Assembly (NCBI GenBank): GCA_964506325.1
Contig: CAZDLO010000006.1
Span: forward strand, 19,515 to 83,514
Direction of reading: 5' to 3'
Source of the DNA: CAINVV01 sp964506325
Lineage (GTDB): Bacteria > Bacteroidota > Bacteroidia > Bacteroidales > Prolixibacteraceae
Length of the DNA: 64,000 nt
Shown here: one piece after another, positions 16,505 through 24,709 of the stretch
How the letters are laid out: the number at the start of each line of letters is the position of its first letter
Numbering within the stretch: position 1 is the first letter of the stretch
Translations under genes and position numbers: made by a program
Notes under the pieces: model-generated
Told to the model about the DNA's origin: nothing
The model's database searches: none
What the model saw: the letters and a program-made list of their open reading frames with translations, nothing else

Positions 16505-18037
16505 CTATGGCCTGATTGCGTAAAGTTTGTTCATGGTGGCAATGTACAACACTCCTCCTGCAGCCACTGGAGTGGAATGAACAGGGCTGTCCAGCATGAC
16601 AGAATCAAGGACGTTGATTTTCCTGCTTTCCTCCAGGATCCAGAAGTCACCTCCCCTGGATCCGGCAAATACTTTTTTGTCTGCAACCAGCACAGAACTC
16701 CAGGAATCCATTTTTAACCTGTGGGACCAGACCGGCTTGCCTGTCTCAGCATCAGCACACACCAGGTTTTTGCCACAGTCGGTAACATAAACAAGTCCAT
16801 TCGAAATGGCAGGTGTCGAACAAGTGTGCTGTTCCAGGTCCAGGGACCAGACCTCTCCCTTTTCAGTGATATCCCCTTTCTTGGTGGCATCCACACATTT
16901 CAGCCATGCTTTCTTTTTTCCCCACCAAATATCCCCGCCAACAGTCACATAAATCCTGTTCCGGTAGAATACAGGCATCCCCATGAAACAACTTGGCCCG
17001 ACCTCCTTGTTGTTCTTGTATTTAAAAATGTTCTCCTTCGGGGAAGACGGATCACAGTCGAATTGCCATATCTTTTTGAAGGACTGTATTTTATCCCGGG
17101 GTGCAGATTGGGGGAGAGCTTCAAAAGCATACAGTACCCCGTCAGGTGCGGCAAAAAACAGCTGCTTCTGGCCGCTGATGGTTCCCATGGCAGGTGACGA
17201 CCAGGCAGAGTGGAAAGTCCGCGGGCCAAAGTTTTCATTGTCACGGGCAAGGAGCCTGCCTGTGGTTTTATCCAGGGCAATTAAACCCGGAGCCTTTAAG
17301 CCGGTAGTCTGAAGGTGCCTGTAATCCACTCCGTTGCAGGTATTCAGGTAGAGGAAATCTCCATCCAGCAGGATGGAGGCATGCGGAGAGTCATGCGGGC
17401 ACAAACCCAATTCAAGTTTTAAATCATAACACCAGATAATATCTGCATCTTTTGAAGTCACTTCAAACGGGAAACTCCCTGAAGGAGCCATGAACCATCC
17501 TTCACCCTGGAACGGGCCATCATTCCCGTCTGCCTGGCCATTCATATCGAGGCAAATCACCTCCGAACGGTTGGTCAGCACATAGGCCCTGTTCCCTTCA
17601 ACGGTTGGGACCGAACAAATCCCTATCATGGGCCAGTCGTTGTGCCTGTCACCTTCAATACGGGGTACAACCAGCTGCCAGAGCAAACTGCCGTCCGACT
17701 CGTTCAGGCAGAGCAGTGTGCCGCGGTCACCTTCATGCCTCGGGTCGCGCCGGTCTGCATTGTTTGCACCCATCAAAACCTTGCCGTTGGCCACAACCGG
17801 AGTAGCATATCCGTTGCTGCCCACGGAGACAGACCATTTCACATTTTTCCCGGTTTCAAGGTCAATGGAGGCCGGCAATCCTTTTACTTCGGAGACCATG
17901 TTACGGGTAAATTTTTCGCCCCACTGCGGGGAGTCCTGCCCCTGCGCCGGGTAAAAAACAGCCAGACCTGGATTTAATCCCGAAACGAGAGTCAGCAGAA
18001 GCCACTTGAGGAGGAACAGGTTGTTATCTTTTTTCAT
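16505..18037 (-). CDS. Exported PQQ-like beta-propeller repeat protein
   Basis: This 510-aa protein has an N-terminal signal peptide when started at ATG 18037 (MKKDNNLFLLKWLLLTLVSG); ATG 18052 adds five residues. The body has repeated propeller blades with the PQQ-type pattern DLETGKNVKWSVSVGSNGYATPVV, CLNESDGSLLWQL, ALDKTTGRLLAR, SNGLVYVTDCGKNLVCADAETGKPVWSH and AAGGVLYIATMNKLYAI. It has no heme domain and no evident catalytic residues of quinoprotein dehydrogenases, so it is more likely a binding or scaffold propeller than an enzyme. It follows the terpenoid operon on the same strand after a 98-bp gap, and I do not count it as part of that operon. Confidence 0.82.
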   Translation of the reverse strand: MKKDNNLFLLKWLLLTLVSGLNPGLAVFYPAQGQDSPQWGEKFTRNMVSEVKGLPASIDLETGKNVKWSVSVGSNGYATPVVANGKVLMGANNADRRDPRHEGDRGTLLCLNESDGSLLWQLVVPRIEGDRHNDWPMIGICSVPTVEGNRAYVLTNRSEVICLDMNGQADGNDGPFQGEGWFMAPSGSFPFEVTSKDADIIWCYDLKLELGLCPHDSPHASILLDGDFLYLNTCNGVDYRHLQTTGLKAPGLIALDKTTGRLLARDNENFGPRTFHSAWSSPAMGTISGQKQLFFAAPDGVLYAFEALPQSAPRDKIQSFKKIWQFDCDPSSPKENIFKYKNNKEVGPSCFMGMPVFYRNRIYVTVGGDIWWGKKKAWLKCVDATKKGDITEKGEVWSLDLEQHTCSTPAISNGLVYVTDCGKNLVCADAETGKPVWSHRLKMDSWSSVLVADKKVFAGSRGGDFWILEESRKINVLDSVMLDSPVHSTPVAAGGVLYIATMNKLYAIRP

Positions 18038-18150
18038 GTGCAACGGGTTCATTTTACTTCATTTGCAGGACGATGCAATATATTCAAAAATAGGATAGAA
18101 TATATTTTCAGGTAAAAGGCCATTATGTTAATTAGAATTAATCTGAATAA

Positions 18151-19230
18151 TCACGCGATCCTGTGCGTAGGATTGGGAAACCCGGGAGAAAAGCAGGAGA
18201 CGCATTTCTCAGTTACAGTAATGTTACCCCCTGATTTCAATCGTTCCAGCTCATCAACAACCAATCCGCGCAGCTGATCCGGGGTGGATTGTATCCTGGC
18301 ATTGACAATCAGGTGAACCGTACCGGCTTTTTCTGTGGTATCAAATTCCTGTTTTTTCTTTTCCGCCAGGGTGGTAAAACTGATTTTGTGGGATTTGTTT
18401 TTGTAGGAGAGCAGAAATTTCAAATGGCCGATGGGGTAGTTCTCTGCAACAACGGTATGTGTCAGATTGTCAATAAATTCACTGGCTATACTCAGGGCAT
18501 CCTCCGTTGCGCTGTTGAATTCGATTTCTTCGTCAAGCCATGCCAGGTTGGCTTCTCCGGCACCATAGATCTCATAGTCAATTTCAATCGATTTGTGCTT
18601 TTTTTCCTGGGGTTGACTGATTACTTCGATCCAGTCGGAAACCGACGCATTACTCAGCGAATTTTGAAATAGCAGTTTTTTGAACGGGTACGTTTTTTTT
18701 GCCAGCCTCTTTAACGTGATGGATTCTTCCGGAGACAACAAGTCTATTTTGTTGATTACAAGTATTTCAGCTTCTTCAATCTGCTTTTCCCAGATATAAT
18801 TTGTTTCAAAACTGAAGGGCAGGGGATTTCCCTGCAGATGCATCAGCAGTAACCGGGAATCGGCAAAGCTGGAGAAGGTGACTTCCTCAATATCTGAATC
18901 ACGGTAAGTCAGCAGCGGTTTTAGAACTGTAGCAATCAGGTCTGTACAGGATCCGACAGTCTCAGCAAAAATGACTGCCGGGTTGGAATCTGTCTTTAAA
19001 GTATTGATTTGTGAGTCAAGATCGTCATAGTTGCAGCAAAAACATCCTCCGGTAACTTCCCCGGTAGAAATCTCCATTTGGCTGATAAACAAACTGTCGA
19101 CCAGGTAATTGCCCTGGTCGTTGGTAATTACAGCTGCACTTACACCTTTGTTTATCAGTACTTTACTTGAATTTTTGATGGCAGTGGTTTTACCGCTGCC
19201 CAGAAATCCTCCCACCAGGTGAACTTTCAT
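18151..19230 (-). CDS. CobW/P47K-family GTP-binding metallochaperone-like protein
   Basis: This is a 359-aa G3E GTPase. Walker A is VGGFLGSGKTTAIKN at the N-terminus; the metal-binding CxCC motif is GGCFCCNYDDLDSQ; the guanine-specificity motif is VINKIDLLS. A C-terminal CobW domain ends in EKCVSCFSPGF, which adds a CxxC. The family delivers metals such as Zn or Co to target enzymes. It is the last gene of a six-gene leftward run, 76 bp after the squalene-cyclase-like gene. Its most likely client is therefore a metal-dependent protein of that pathway, but this is inference from position. It has no transporter or urease neighbours that would suggest a standard role. Confidence 0.88.
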   Translation of the reverse strand: MKVHLVGGFLGSGKTTAIKNSSKVLINKGVSAAVITNDQGNYLVDSLFISQMEISTGEVTGGCFCCNYDDLDSQINTLKTDSNPAVIFAETVGSCTDLIATVLKPLLTYRDSDIEEVTFSSFADSRLLLMHLQGNPLPFSFETNYIWEKQIEEAEILVINKIDLLSPEESITLKRLAKKTYPFKKLLFQNSLSNASVSDWIEVISQPQEKKHKSIEIDYEIYGAGEANLAWLDEEIEFNSATEDALSIASEFIDNLTHTVVAENYPIGHLKFLLSYKNKSHKISFTTLAEKKKQEFDTTEKAGTVHLIVNARIQSTPDQLRGLVVDELERLKSGGNITVTEKCVSCFSPGFPNPTHRIA

Positions 19231-19306
19231 AATCCGAACTTAGATGTTGAATCTGCAAAAATAATTTTTCCACCGGTAACTCAGCAAGTTTCCTGAAATG
19301 ATAGTA

Positions 19307-21091
19307 CTATTGTTTTTGTGCTTCCATTGCCCTGGTGATGGCGTCAATATAGGCTGTCAGAGGATACATCTTCTCATCGTACCATAGTGAAGCGAAATAG
19401 AGGCCAATGGCTGAAGCTTTCAGTCCTTCTCTCCCGGTAAAATTGTCAAGCCACGTCAACCCTTTTTGGATGCTGGCAGCATTTCCTGAAGGTATCAAGG
19501 CAGATACCGCCAAGGCCGTCTCTTCTATGGTTCCGGGAACCGACCGGTTTCCTCCCCAGCTGCCGTCTTCGCGCTGGGCCAGGAGTAAAAAGGCGGTTCC
19601 GGCATCAACCATGGGCCGAATTTTTTCCATTTCATTCGATTTCATGGGAAGATCCTGCAGGTAGGTTACCACCCTGGCTGTTCCGTAAACCGGGTTGGTA
19701 TGGTTCGGAGTAAGCTGGTTTCCAAACCACAGGGGCTGCCATGAACCGTCTGGCAGCTGGTTCTTATGCAGGTATCCTGCCGCTTTCCGGATGGTTTTCT
19801 TGAACCGCAACTTCTCTGTCGAGGTAATGCCATTGCCATAATGATGGAAAGCTGCTGACAAGGCAAGCAGGCAATGTGCTGTCAGATCCGCGCAGCTCCT
19901 GTCGAATGGGAGTTTCCCCCAGCCTTTTGTAAATGTTGGAAATCCTCCGTCTTTGTTTTGAAGGCTGAATAGCCAGTTGCAGCCCGCGAGAACCTCTTTT
20001 TTGACCTGTTCGGCCGGCCGAAGCTGAAGCAAGGCGAGTACAACGCCCGGCGTATCATCACAATCCGGTACTGAACCCGGGTAACTTGTCCAGCCCCAGC
20101 CCCCGGGGGCAGTTCCGTTGAAGGGATGCACTGACTGGTTTTGTATGGAGATCAGGTGACTGGCCAGTCTCTCCTGTTCTGCAGGGGTTAGGATTTCATC
20201 TTTTTTAGACCTCAGAGATTTGATACCCAATGTGGTAACCCATGTCGAAAGATCAACATCGATGGGCCAGCTGCCATTTTCCCGTTGCGTATTCTTTAGG
20301 AAGCCGATACCTTTCCTGACAATATCCGAATCTTTGTAGCCTGCATGGATCAGGCTGAGGGAAACGAAGGCGGTAAGCGGTATAGCCTCAAGAAATCCAC
20401 CACTCTCAGGCAGCATTTTATGCAGAACGGCCAGTGCCTTCTTTACGGATCTCCTTCTGATCCAATCCCACAGGAAATTTGATTTCTTCTTCTTAAAGAT
20501 GACAATGCCAACGGCTACCAGGGCCGGAATGGCATAGCTGACAACACTCAGGTTCAGCAGACGGTAAAATTTTCTTGGCAGCAACGACAATTCAAAAGGC
20601 AGCTGGGGAATAGGATCAAAAGCATTCTGCCCCGGGATACCACAAAGGGCGCACAGGGTAAGAATCGGAACAGAGAAAGTATAATCCTTCCTGTAATGGT
20701 TCAGAATGGCCGTTGAAACCCGGTCGGAGGAGAGATCGATCTCGTTTTCTGCCAGGTAACCCGCCATGCTGTTTTGCAGCCGGGTGAGATTTGCATCGGC
20801 AGATGCGTATAAGTTGACTGCGGCATATACCAGCAAAGTGGTGCTGATATTTCCCGGACTTTCTGGTGTATCCCCATAGCTGCCGTCAGCGTTGATGTTT
20901 TTTGTCAGCCAGTCGAGGCCTGAAGAGATCTCGCTGCAGTTTTGCAGGTGATCATCAAAATGAAGCGCCGCAACAGCAACAGCCACCCCGAGGGCGCTGG
21001 AAGATAATTCACCGGTCCAGAAACCTTCCGGATTCATCCGCCTGCGCAGTTCCTGTGTTAATTCACGGTATCGTTTTTCTAGTTCAGCCAT
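19307..21091 (-). CDS. Squalene/oxidosqualene-cyclase-like toroid protein with DCDD motif
   Basis: This is a 594-aa class II terpene cyclase-like protein, slightly shorter than squalene-hopene cyclase. Four QW-type repeats are visible: QRENGSW (269), QNKDGGF (378), QLPDGSW (445) and QREDGSW (506). At 343-346 lies DCDD in GSVPDCDDTPGVVLALL, matching the DxDD acid motif that protonates the polyprenyl substrate. RSCADLTAHCLLAL and NPVYGTARVV resemble cyclase active-site segments. A hydrophobic stretch near 181-200 followed by KKKK may anchor it to the membrane. The start overlaps the preceding gene by 8 bp, implying translational coupling. By motifs it should cyclise a polyprenyl chain; the substrate is unknown, and no squalene synthase is in the window. 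Confidence 0.82.
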   Translation of the reverse strand: MAELEKRYRELTQELRRRMNPEGFWTGELSSSALGVAVAVAALHFDDHLQNCSEISSGLDWLTKNINADGSYGDTPESPGNISTTLLVYAAVNLYASADANLTRLQNSMAGYLAENEIDLSSDRVSTAILNHYRKDYTFSVPILTLCALCGIPGQNAFDPIPQLPFELSLLPRKFYRLLNLSVVSYAIPALVAVGIVIFKKKKSNFLWDWIRRRSVKKALAVLHKMLPESGGFLEAIPLTAFVSLSLIHAGYKDSDIVRKGIGFLKNTQRENGSWPIDVDLSTWVTTLGIKSLRSKKDEILTPAEQERLASHLISIQNQSVHPFNGTAPGGWGWTSYPGSVPDCDDTPGVVLALLQLRPAEQVKKEVLAGCNWLFSLQNKDGGFPTFTKGWGKLPFDRSCADLTAHCLLALSAAFHHYGNGITSTEKLRFKKTIRKAAGYLHKNQLPDGSWQPLWFGNQLTPNHTNPVYGTARVVTYLQDLPMKSNEMEKIRPMVDAGTAFLLLAQREDGSWGGNRSVPGTIEETALAVSALIPSGNAASIQKGLTWLDNFTGREGLKASAIGLYFASLWYDEKMYPLTAYIDAITRAMEAQKQ

Positions 21092-21935
21092 TTGCTTCTT
21101 CTGTTAAGGATCCCAGCGCTGTCAGTCCGTAAAAAGTATATTCCAGATCCAGGGTCAGATCCCCGTCTCCCGCCATGAATGCTCCTGAGCTATAATTGTC
21201 TTCAATAAACCTGAGACAGCCGGGAGAGATAAGCCTGAGGTCATATCCCGCATCCTTCAGCACAAATAATGCCACTGCCGTGGATAGCACATCACAGTTT
21301 CTGACGTTGTCGAATACCTTGAAGCCACTCCCGCTCACATAACGGGCCAAAAGATGATCCTGCTCGGTTCTAAAATTCATTCCTGCCTGTTTCCTCACGT
21401 AGAGAAGGGCAGCCAGTATGCTGCAGGGTAGGTTTTTGCCGGCGGGATTGTAAAAAGGGAGCCAGATGCGGACTAGAAACAGGAGTGCCGGCTTGTATTT
21501 GTTTCGGGCGTCCAGGACCATCAGCAACAAAAAAAAGCGGTAGGAAAGATCAATTTTTCCGCTCTCCATGAAGATCCTTTTTAGGACAGGCAGTGTCCTG
21601 CCGGATTTACCTCCCTTTGAGAGGCCTGTCCTGATAAGTGTAAGAACCAGGAAATCAATGGTGCCTTCAGGTTCCTTTGCGGTATGGCTGTCAATGAAAG
21701 TGCCGAATCTTTCTTTTACTTCTCTTAATTCAAGCGCTTCGCTCAGCCAATAGCCAAAAAGTGAATAATACAGGTCGGGGTTGGAGGCACGGTCATTAAA
21801 TCCCCCATTCAGGTTCTGCTCACCGGAAACGAAGGAGGCGATCTGAATCTGTGTGCTATTGTCAAGGGCATGATATCCTGCCTTGAGGGTCAGGATCAAT
21901 TTCTGATAGATTGGCAGATGAATTGTATTCGCCAC
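21084..21935 (-). CDS. Small terpenoid-cyclase/prenyltransferase-toroid-like protein
   Basis: This 283-aa protein starts with GTG at 21935, with no in-frame ATG near the start. Its opening FVSGEQNLNGGFNDRASNPDLYYSLFGYWL and its closing DLEYTFYGLTALGSL follow the repeat pattern of alpha/alpha toroid proteins such as prenyltransferase beta subunits and squalene-cyclase domains. There is no DxDD motif and only one clear QW-like repeat, so it may be a non-catalytic partner of the adjacent 594-aa cyclase-like protein; I infer this from the 8-bp overlap. The histidine and cysteine set of protein prenyltransferase zinc sites is not obvious. It lies 9 bp after the DUF116-polyprenyl synthetase gene in the same operon. 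Confidence 0.65.
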   Translation of the reverse strand: MANTIHLPIYQKLILTLKAGYHALDNSTQIQIASFVSGEQNLNGGFNDRASNPDLYYSLFGYWLSEALELREVKERFGTFIDSHTAKEPEGTIDFLVLTLIRTGLSKGGKSGRTLPVLKRIFMESGKIDLSYRFFLLLMVLDARNKYKPALLFLVRIWLPFYNPAGKNLPCSILAALLYVRKQAGMNFRTEQDHLLARYVSGSGFKVFDNVRNCDVLSTAVALFVLKDAGYDLRLISPGCLRFIEDNYSSGAFMAGDGDLTLDLEYTFYGLTALGSLTEEANG

Positions 21936-21944
21936 CGGGTAAAA

Positions 21945-23516
21945 TTATTTGAAGATTTTACCTAAAATACCATAAAGGCTCAGCCTGAGCTTCACATTCC
22001 TGAGTTCGTCAAGGGCTGCATAACAACTGCTAATATGAGATTGAAGCAGGTTTGCTGCTTTCGGGACCAGCTCCAGCTTCCCGGCCTTTTCCCTGAATAT
22101 ATGGATGTGGGTGTTTTTTTCTCTCCAAATTGCCTCCGTTGGATCGGCAAAAGCCGCATTTTCATTCAACAGTGCCATCAGGATTGGGAAGTCATTGATC
22201 TTTTCCGTCTCACGTTTTTCTTCGAATTCATTCAGGTCATCCCTGATCTGGTAAGCTATGCCAAACGAATCCGAGAAACGGCTGAGTACCTCGATTTCGC
22301 TCTCCGGAGCTTCTCCGGCAATGGCCCCCAGCAAGAGTGCAACTTTAACTGCTTCTCCGGTCTTGAATTTAAAAATTTCGGTCGCCTGCTCTGTTGTAAA
22401 GGATTCATCCAGGGGATCCAGCATGATATCCGCCCCCTGTCCCTGCGTAAGCTTAACGTGTGAGGAGGAGATAACTCCAAGGCAGCGTGAAATAATGCCG
22501 GCGTTCAGCGGCAATCCGGAAAGCAGCATGTATCCCTTCCCGGTAAGGTAGTCGCCTGCATTGATGGCCATGGAGATGCCATGTTTCTTGTGCAGGGTCA
22601 ATGTATCGTAACGATGGTCTGAATTGTCCTCAATGTCGTCATGCACCAGGGACGCTTTGTGGAAGCATTCTATGATCATGGAGAGGAGGGAAAGAATCCT
22701 GTCATCCTCGCTGCCTGAATAGGAGAGATACCCCAGGACTGAAAACAAAGGGCGCATCCTCTGACCTCCAAGCGACATCATCTCTTTCGCCAGGGTTTCT
22801 ACAATCCCGGTTTCCGGGAAGAAGGAATCCAGGTATTTGTCGGTAAAATACTCCTGGACCTTTGATTTCAGTAAAGATACAGACAAGGGCCGGGACTCCG
22901 GATTTACCTCAAAAATCCTTATTTCATCCAGCAACCAATCATAGTCAAGGTTGGTATTGGAGCAACCGTCATACATCAGCGGAAGCCCGATAACGGGTAC
23001 CGCTGCTTTCGAAACCTGGTCAAAGGACCTTTGCAGCACCGGCATACAACTGACTCCGATTACTGCATCGATGGATCCCTCCTCAACAAGTCCGATGGCC
23101 ACTGCTGTCCCTTCGGCAACGAGGGTCGTATAACCCAGTTTTTCAGCTTCGTTGAGCACATCGTCCAGCACACATCCCCGGCAACCTGCACAAATCAGGC
23201 CCAATTCATCCATGGTACCTTTGCAGGATCCTTCATTTTTTAAACATTGGGGTAAAAGCAACAGCCTTCGGTTGAAAGGCGTGGCAGCTATGATTTTTCG
23301 CCAGGCTTCATTCCCGGCCAGCACAATGGCGAAATTGAGGTATTCATCCGCAATATCCAGTTTCCGGATAAGATTCAGGGCAAGAGGTTCGAGTATTTCA
23401 ATACCGGCAGGCGGAAGGAGATTCAGGCCCATGACAAGGGCAGCAGCCTCCTTTCGCAGCATTTCCCTCACCTTTGGATTGGAAGGAACTCTCAGTATGT
23501 TGTTCGGTCTCTTCAT
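21945..23516 (-). CDS. DUF116-polyprenyl synthetase fusion protein
   Basis: This is a 523-aa two-domain protein. Residues about 30-205 are DUF116-like, with cysteines at 91, 98, 109, 112 and 115 (ICAGCRGCVLDD) and at 157 and 185 (VIGVSCMPV, YDGCSNTNLDYDW), consistent with metal or Fe-S binding. Residues about 215-523 are a trans-isoprenyl diphosphate synthase. GGQRMRP is at 250, the first Asp-rich motif VHDDIEDNSDHR has DDIED at 293-297, and the second, YQIRDDLNEF, is at 426-430. The synthase domain condenses isopentenyl diphosphate onto allylic diphosphates to give a polyprenyl diphosphate; chain length is not predictable here. Fusion of the two domains on one chain is unusual. It is third in the terpenoid operon. 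Confidence 0.85.
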   Translation of the reverse strand: MKRPNNILRVPSNPKVREMLRKEAAALVMGLNLLPPAGIEILEPLALNLIRKLDIADEYLNFAIVLAGNEAWRKIIAATPFNRRLLLLPQCLKNEGSCKGTMDELGLICAGCRGCVLDDVLNEAEKLGYTTLVAEGTAVAIGLVEEGSIDAVIGVSCMPVLQRSFDQVSKAAVPVIGLPLMYDGCSNTNLDYDWLLDEIRIFEVNPESRPLSVSLLKSKVQEYFTDKYLDSFFPETGIVETLAKEMMSLGGQRMRPLFSVLGYLSYSGSEDDRILSLLSMIIECFHKASLVHDDIEDNSDHRYDTLTLHKKHGISMAINAGDYLTGKGYMLLSGLPLNAGIISRCLGVISSSHVKLTQGQGADIMLDPLDESFTTEQATEIFKFKTGEAVKVALLLGAIAGEAPESEIEVLSRFSDSFGIAYQIRDDLNEFEEKRETEKINDFPILMALLNENAAFADPTEAIWREKNTHIHIFREKAGKLELVPKAANLLQSHISSCYAALDELRNVKLRLSLYGILGKIFK

Positions 23517-23522
23517 TGATTC

Positions 23523-24698
23523 TCATCCATAAGCTCCCAATCCAAAGAAAGCCCTCCTTTTTGCAAATTTATACAACAGGCTTTTTTCCGGTATTGCGTC
23601 AGCCGTGGCATGGCTGGGCACTTTGTCCATGGCCGACAGTCTTTCCGCCTCGTTCCCCCGGCCGGAAGTATCCTTTGCATGGTTCTCCCTTACAAAACCT
23701 GCAAGCCATTTTGGGTCGTCCATCAGAATGCATCCCGAAGTTTTCGCGGGAATTGCCTCCCTGAAATTCCTCAGGAAGCCGGAATTTTTATAGAGGTCAG
23801 CCAGTTGACCGTCCCTGACATGATCGGCAGCAAACTGAACCACCGGACAAGGTTCTATATATCCCGAAGCATTGATGTGGTGGCTCAATCCGGAGGCTGC
23901 AGGACAAAGTCCTCTGCCCTCTGCATCCCAGTAGGCATCGATGATAACCATGTCAAATTTCGTCCGGGCATCTACAATAAACGAACGTAACCTGCGAATT
24001 TCTTCTTCCGACAGGCAAAGTCCGGTGGATGCATTTTCACCGGCAGGCCGGTAAATATAGTACCACAGATATATAACTCCTTGATTGATAAGTGAATGTA
24101 TAAATTCGGCAGAAAGGGCCATCTCAATGTTTGATTTACATACACTGATTGCAACTCCAGTTACAAGTCCGGCCCCGGTCGCATGCGTAATGGCCTGGCG
24201 GGTCCTGTTGTAAACATCAGAACCACCACGCCTGGTATCCGCAACTTCCTGGTCACCTTCAAAACTGATCAGGGGGCTGACATTGGCTAATTTGCGCAAC
24301 TCCCCGGCAACCTCAGCCGTCAGCAAGGTCCCGTTGGTAAATAGCTGGAAATAGCAATCGGGGTGTTTACTCAGGACTTCAAACAAAGGTTTGTACATCA
24401 AAGGCTCACCTCCAAGGATCCCGAAGAAGCTGGAGCCTTGCTCCTTGGTCTGCGTGATAATGCTGTCAAGTACAACCGGGTCCATCCTGCTGTTTTTCAA
24501 CTTTCCGGTGACCCAGCAACCCTGGCAGTTGAGATTGCAATCGTCAGTGACAGAAATAAAATGAAAGGCAGGGAAAAACTCTCCCTTCTTCATCCGTTTC
24601 TGGAATCGGTTGAAGCTTAAGGCCCCTTTGATTCCCAGGTTAAAGACAAATTTGTACAAGCACTTTTTGTCTGTTTTAAACAACAATCTGTTTAACAT
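23523..24698 (-). CDS. Radical SAM protein of the terpenoid operon
   Basis: This is a 391-aa radical SAM enzyme. The cluster motif TDDCNLNCQGCW has its three cysteines at 54, 58 and 61, and the SAM-contacting GGEP is at 96-99. Further cysteines at 265 (GLCPAASG), 284 (YIEPCPVVQF) and 323 (SGCILMDDP) look like a short SPASM/Twitch-style auxiliary region. There is no N-terminal B12-binding domain. The reaction is unknown. Its place between an Fe-S protein (11 bp upstream) and a polyprenyl synthetase fusion (6 bp downstream) suggests chemistry on an isoprenoid or on a peptide cofactor. A lysine/arginine-rich N-terminal 40 residues precedes the core. Confidence 0.85.
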   Translation of the reverse strand: MLNRLLFKTDKKCLYKFVFNLGIKGALSFNRFQKRMKKGEFFPAFHFISVTDDCNLNCQGCWVTGKLKNSRMDPVVLDSIITQTKEQGSSFFGILGGEPLMYKPLFEVLSKHPDCYFQLFTNGTLLTAEVAGELRKLANVSPLISFEGDQEVADTRRGGSDVYNRTRQAITHATGAGLVTGVAISVCKSNIEMALSAEFIHSLINQGVIYLWYYIYRPAGENASTGLCLSEEEIRRLRSFIVDARTKFDMVIIDAYWDAEGRGLCPAASGLSHHINASGYIEPCPVVQFAADHVRDGQLADLYKNSGFLRNFREAIPAKTSGCILMDDPKWLAGFVRENHAKDTSGRGNEAERLSAMDKVPSHATADAIPEKSLLYKFAKRRAFFGLGAYG

Positions 24699-24709
24699 CC
24701 TAGAATTTC

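Noticed and set aside
16505..18037. PQQ-propeller gene as a seventh member of the terpenoid operon
   Set aside because: 98-bp gap, exported product and no biochemical link; same strand alone is weak support.
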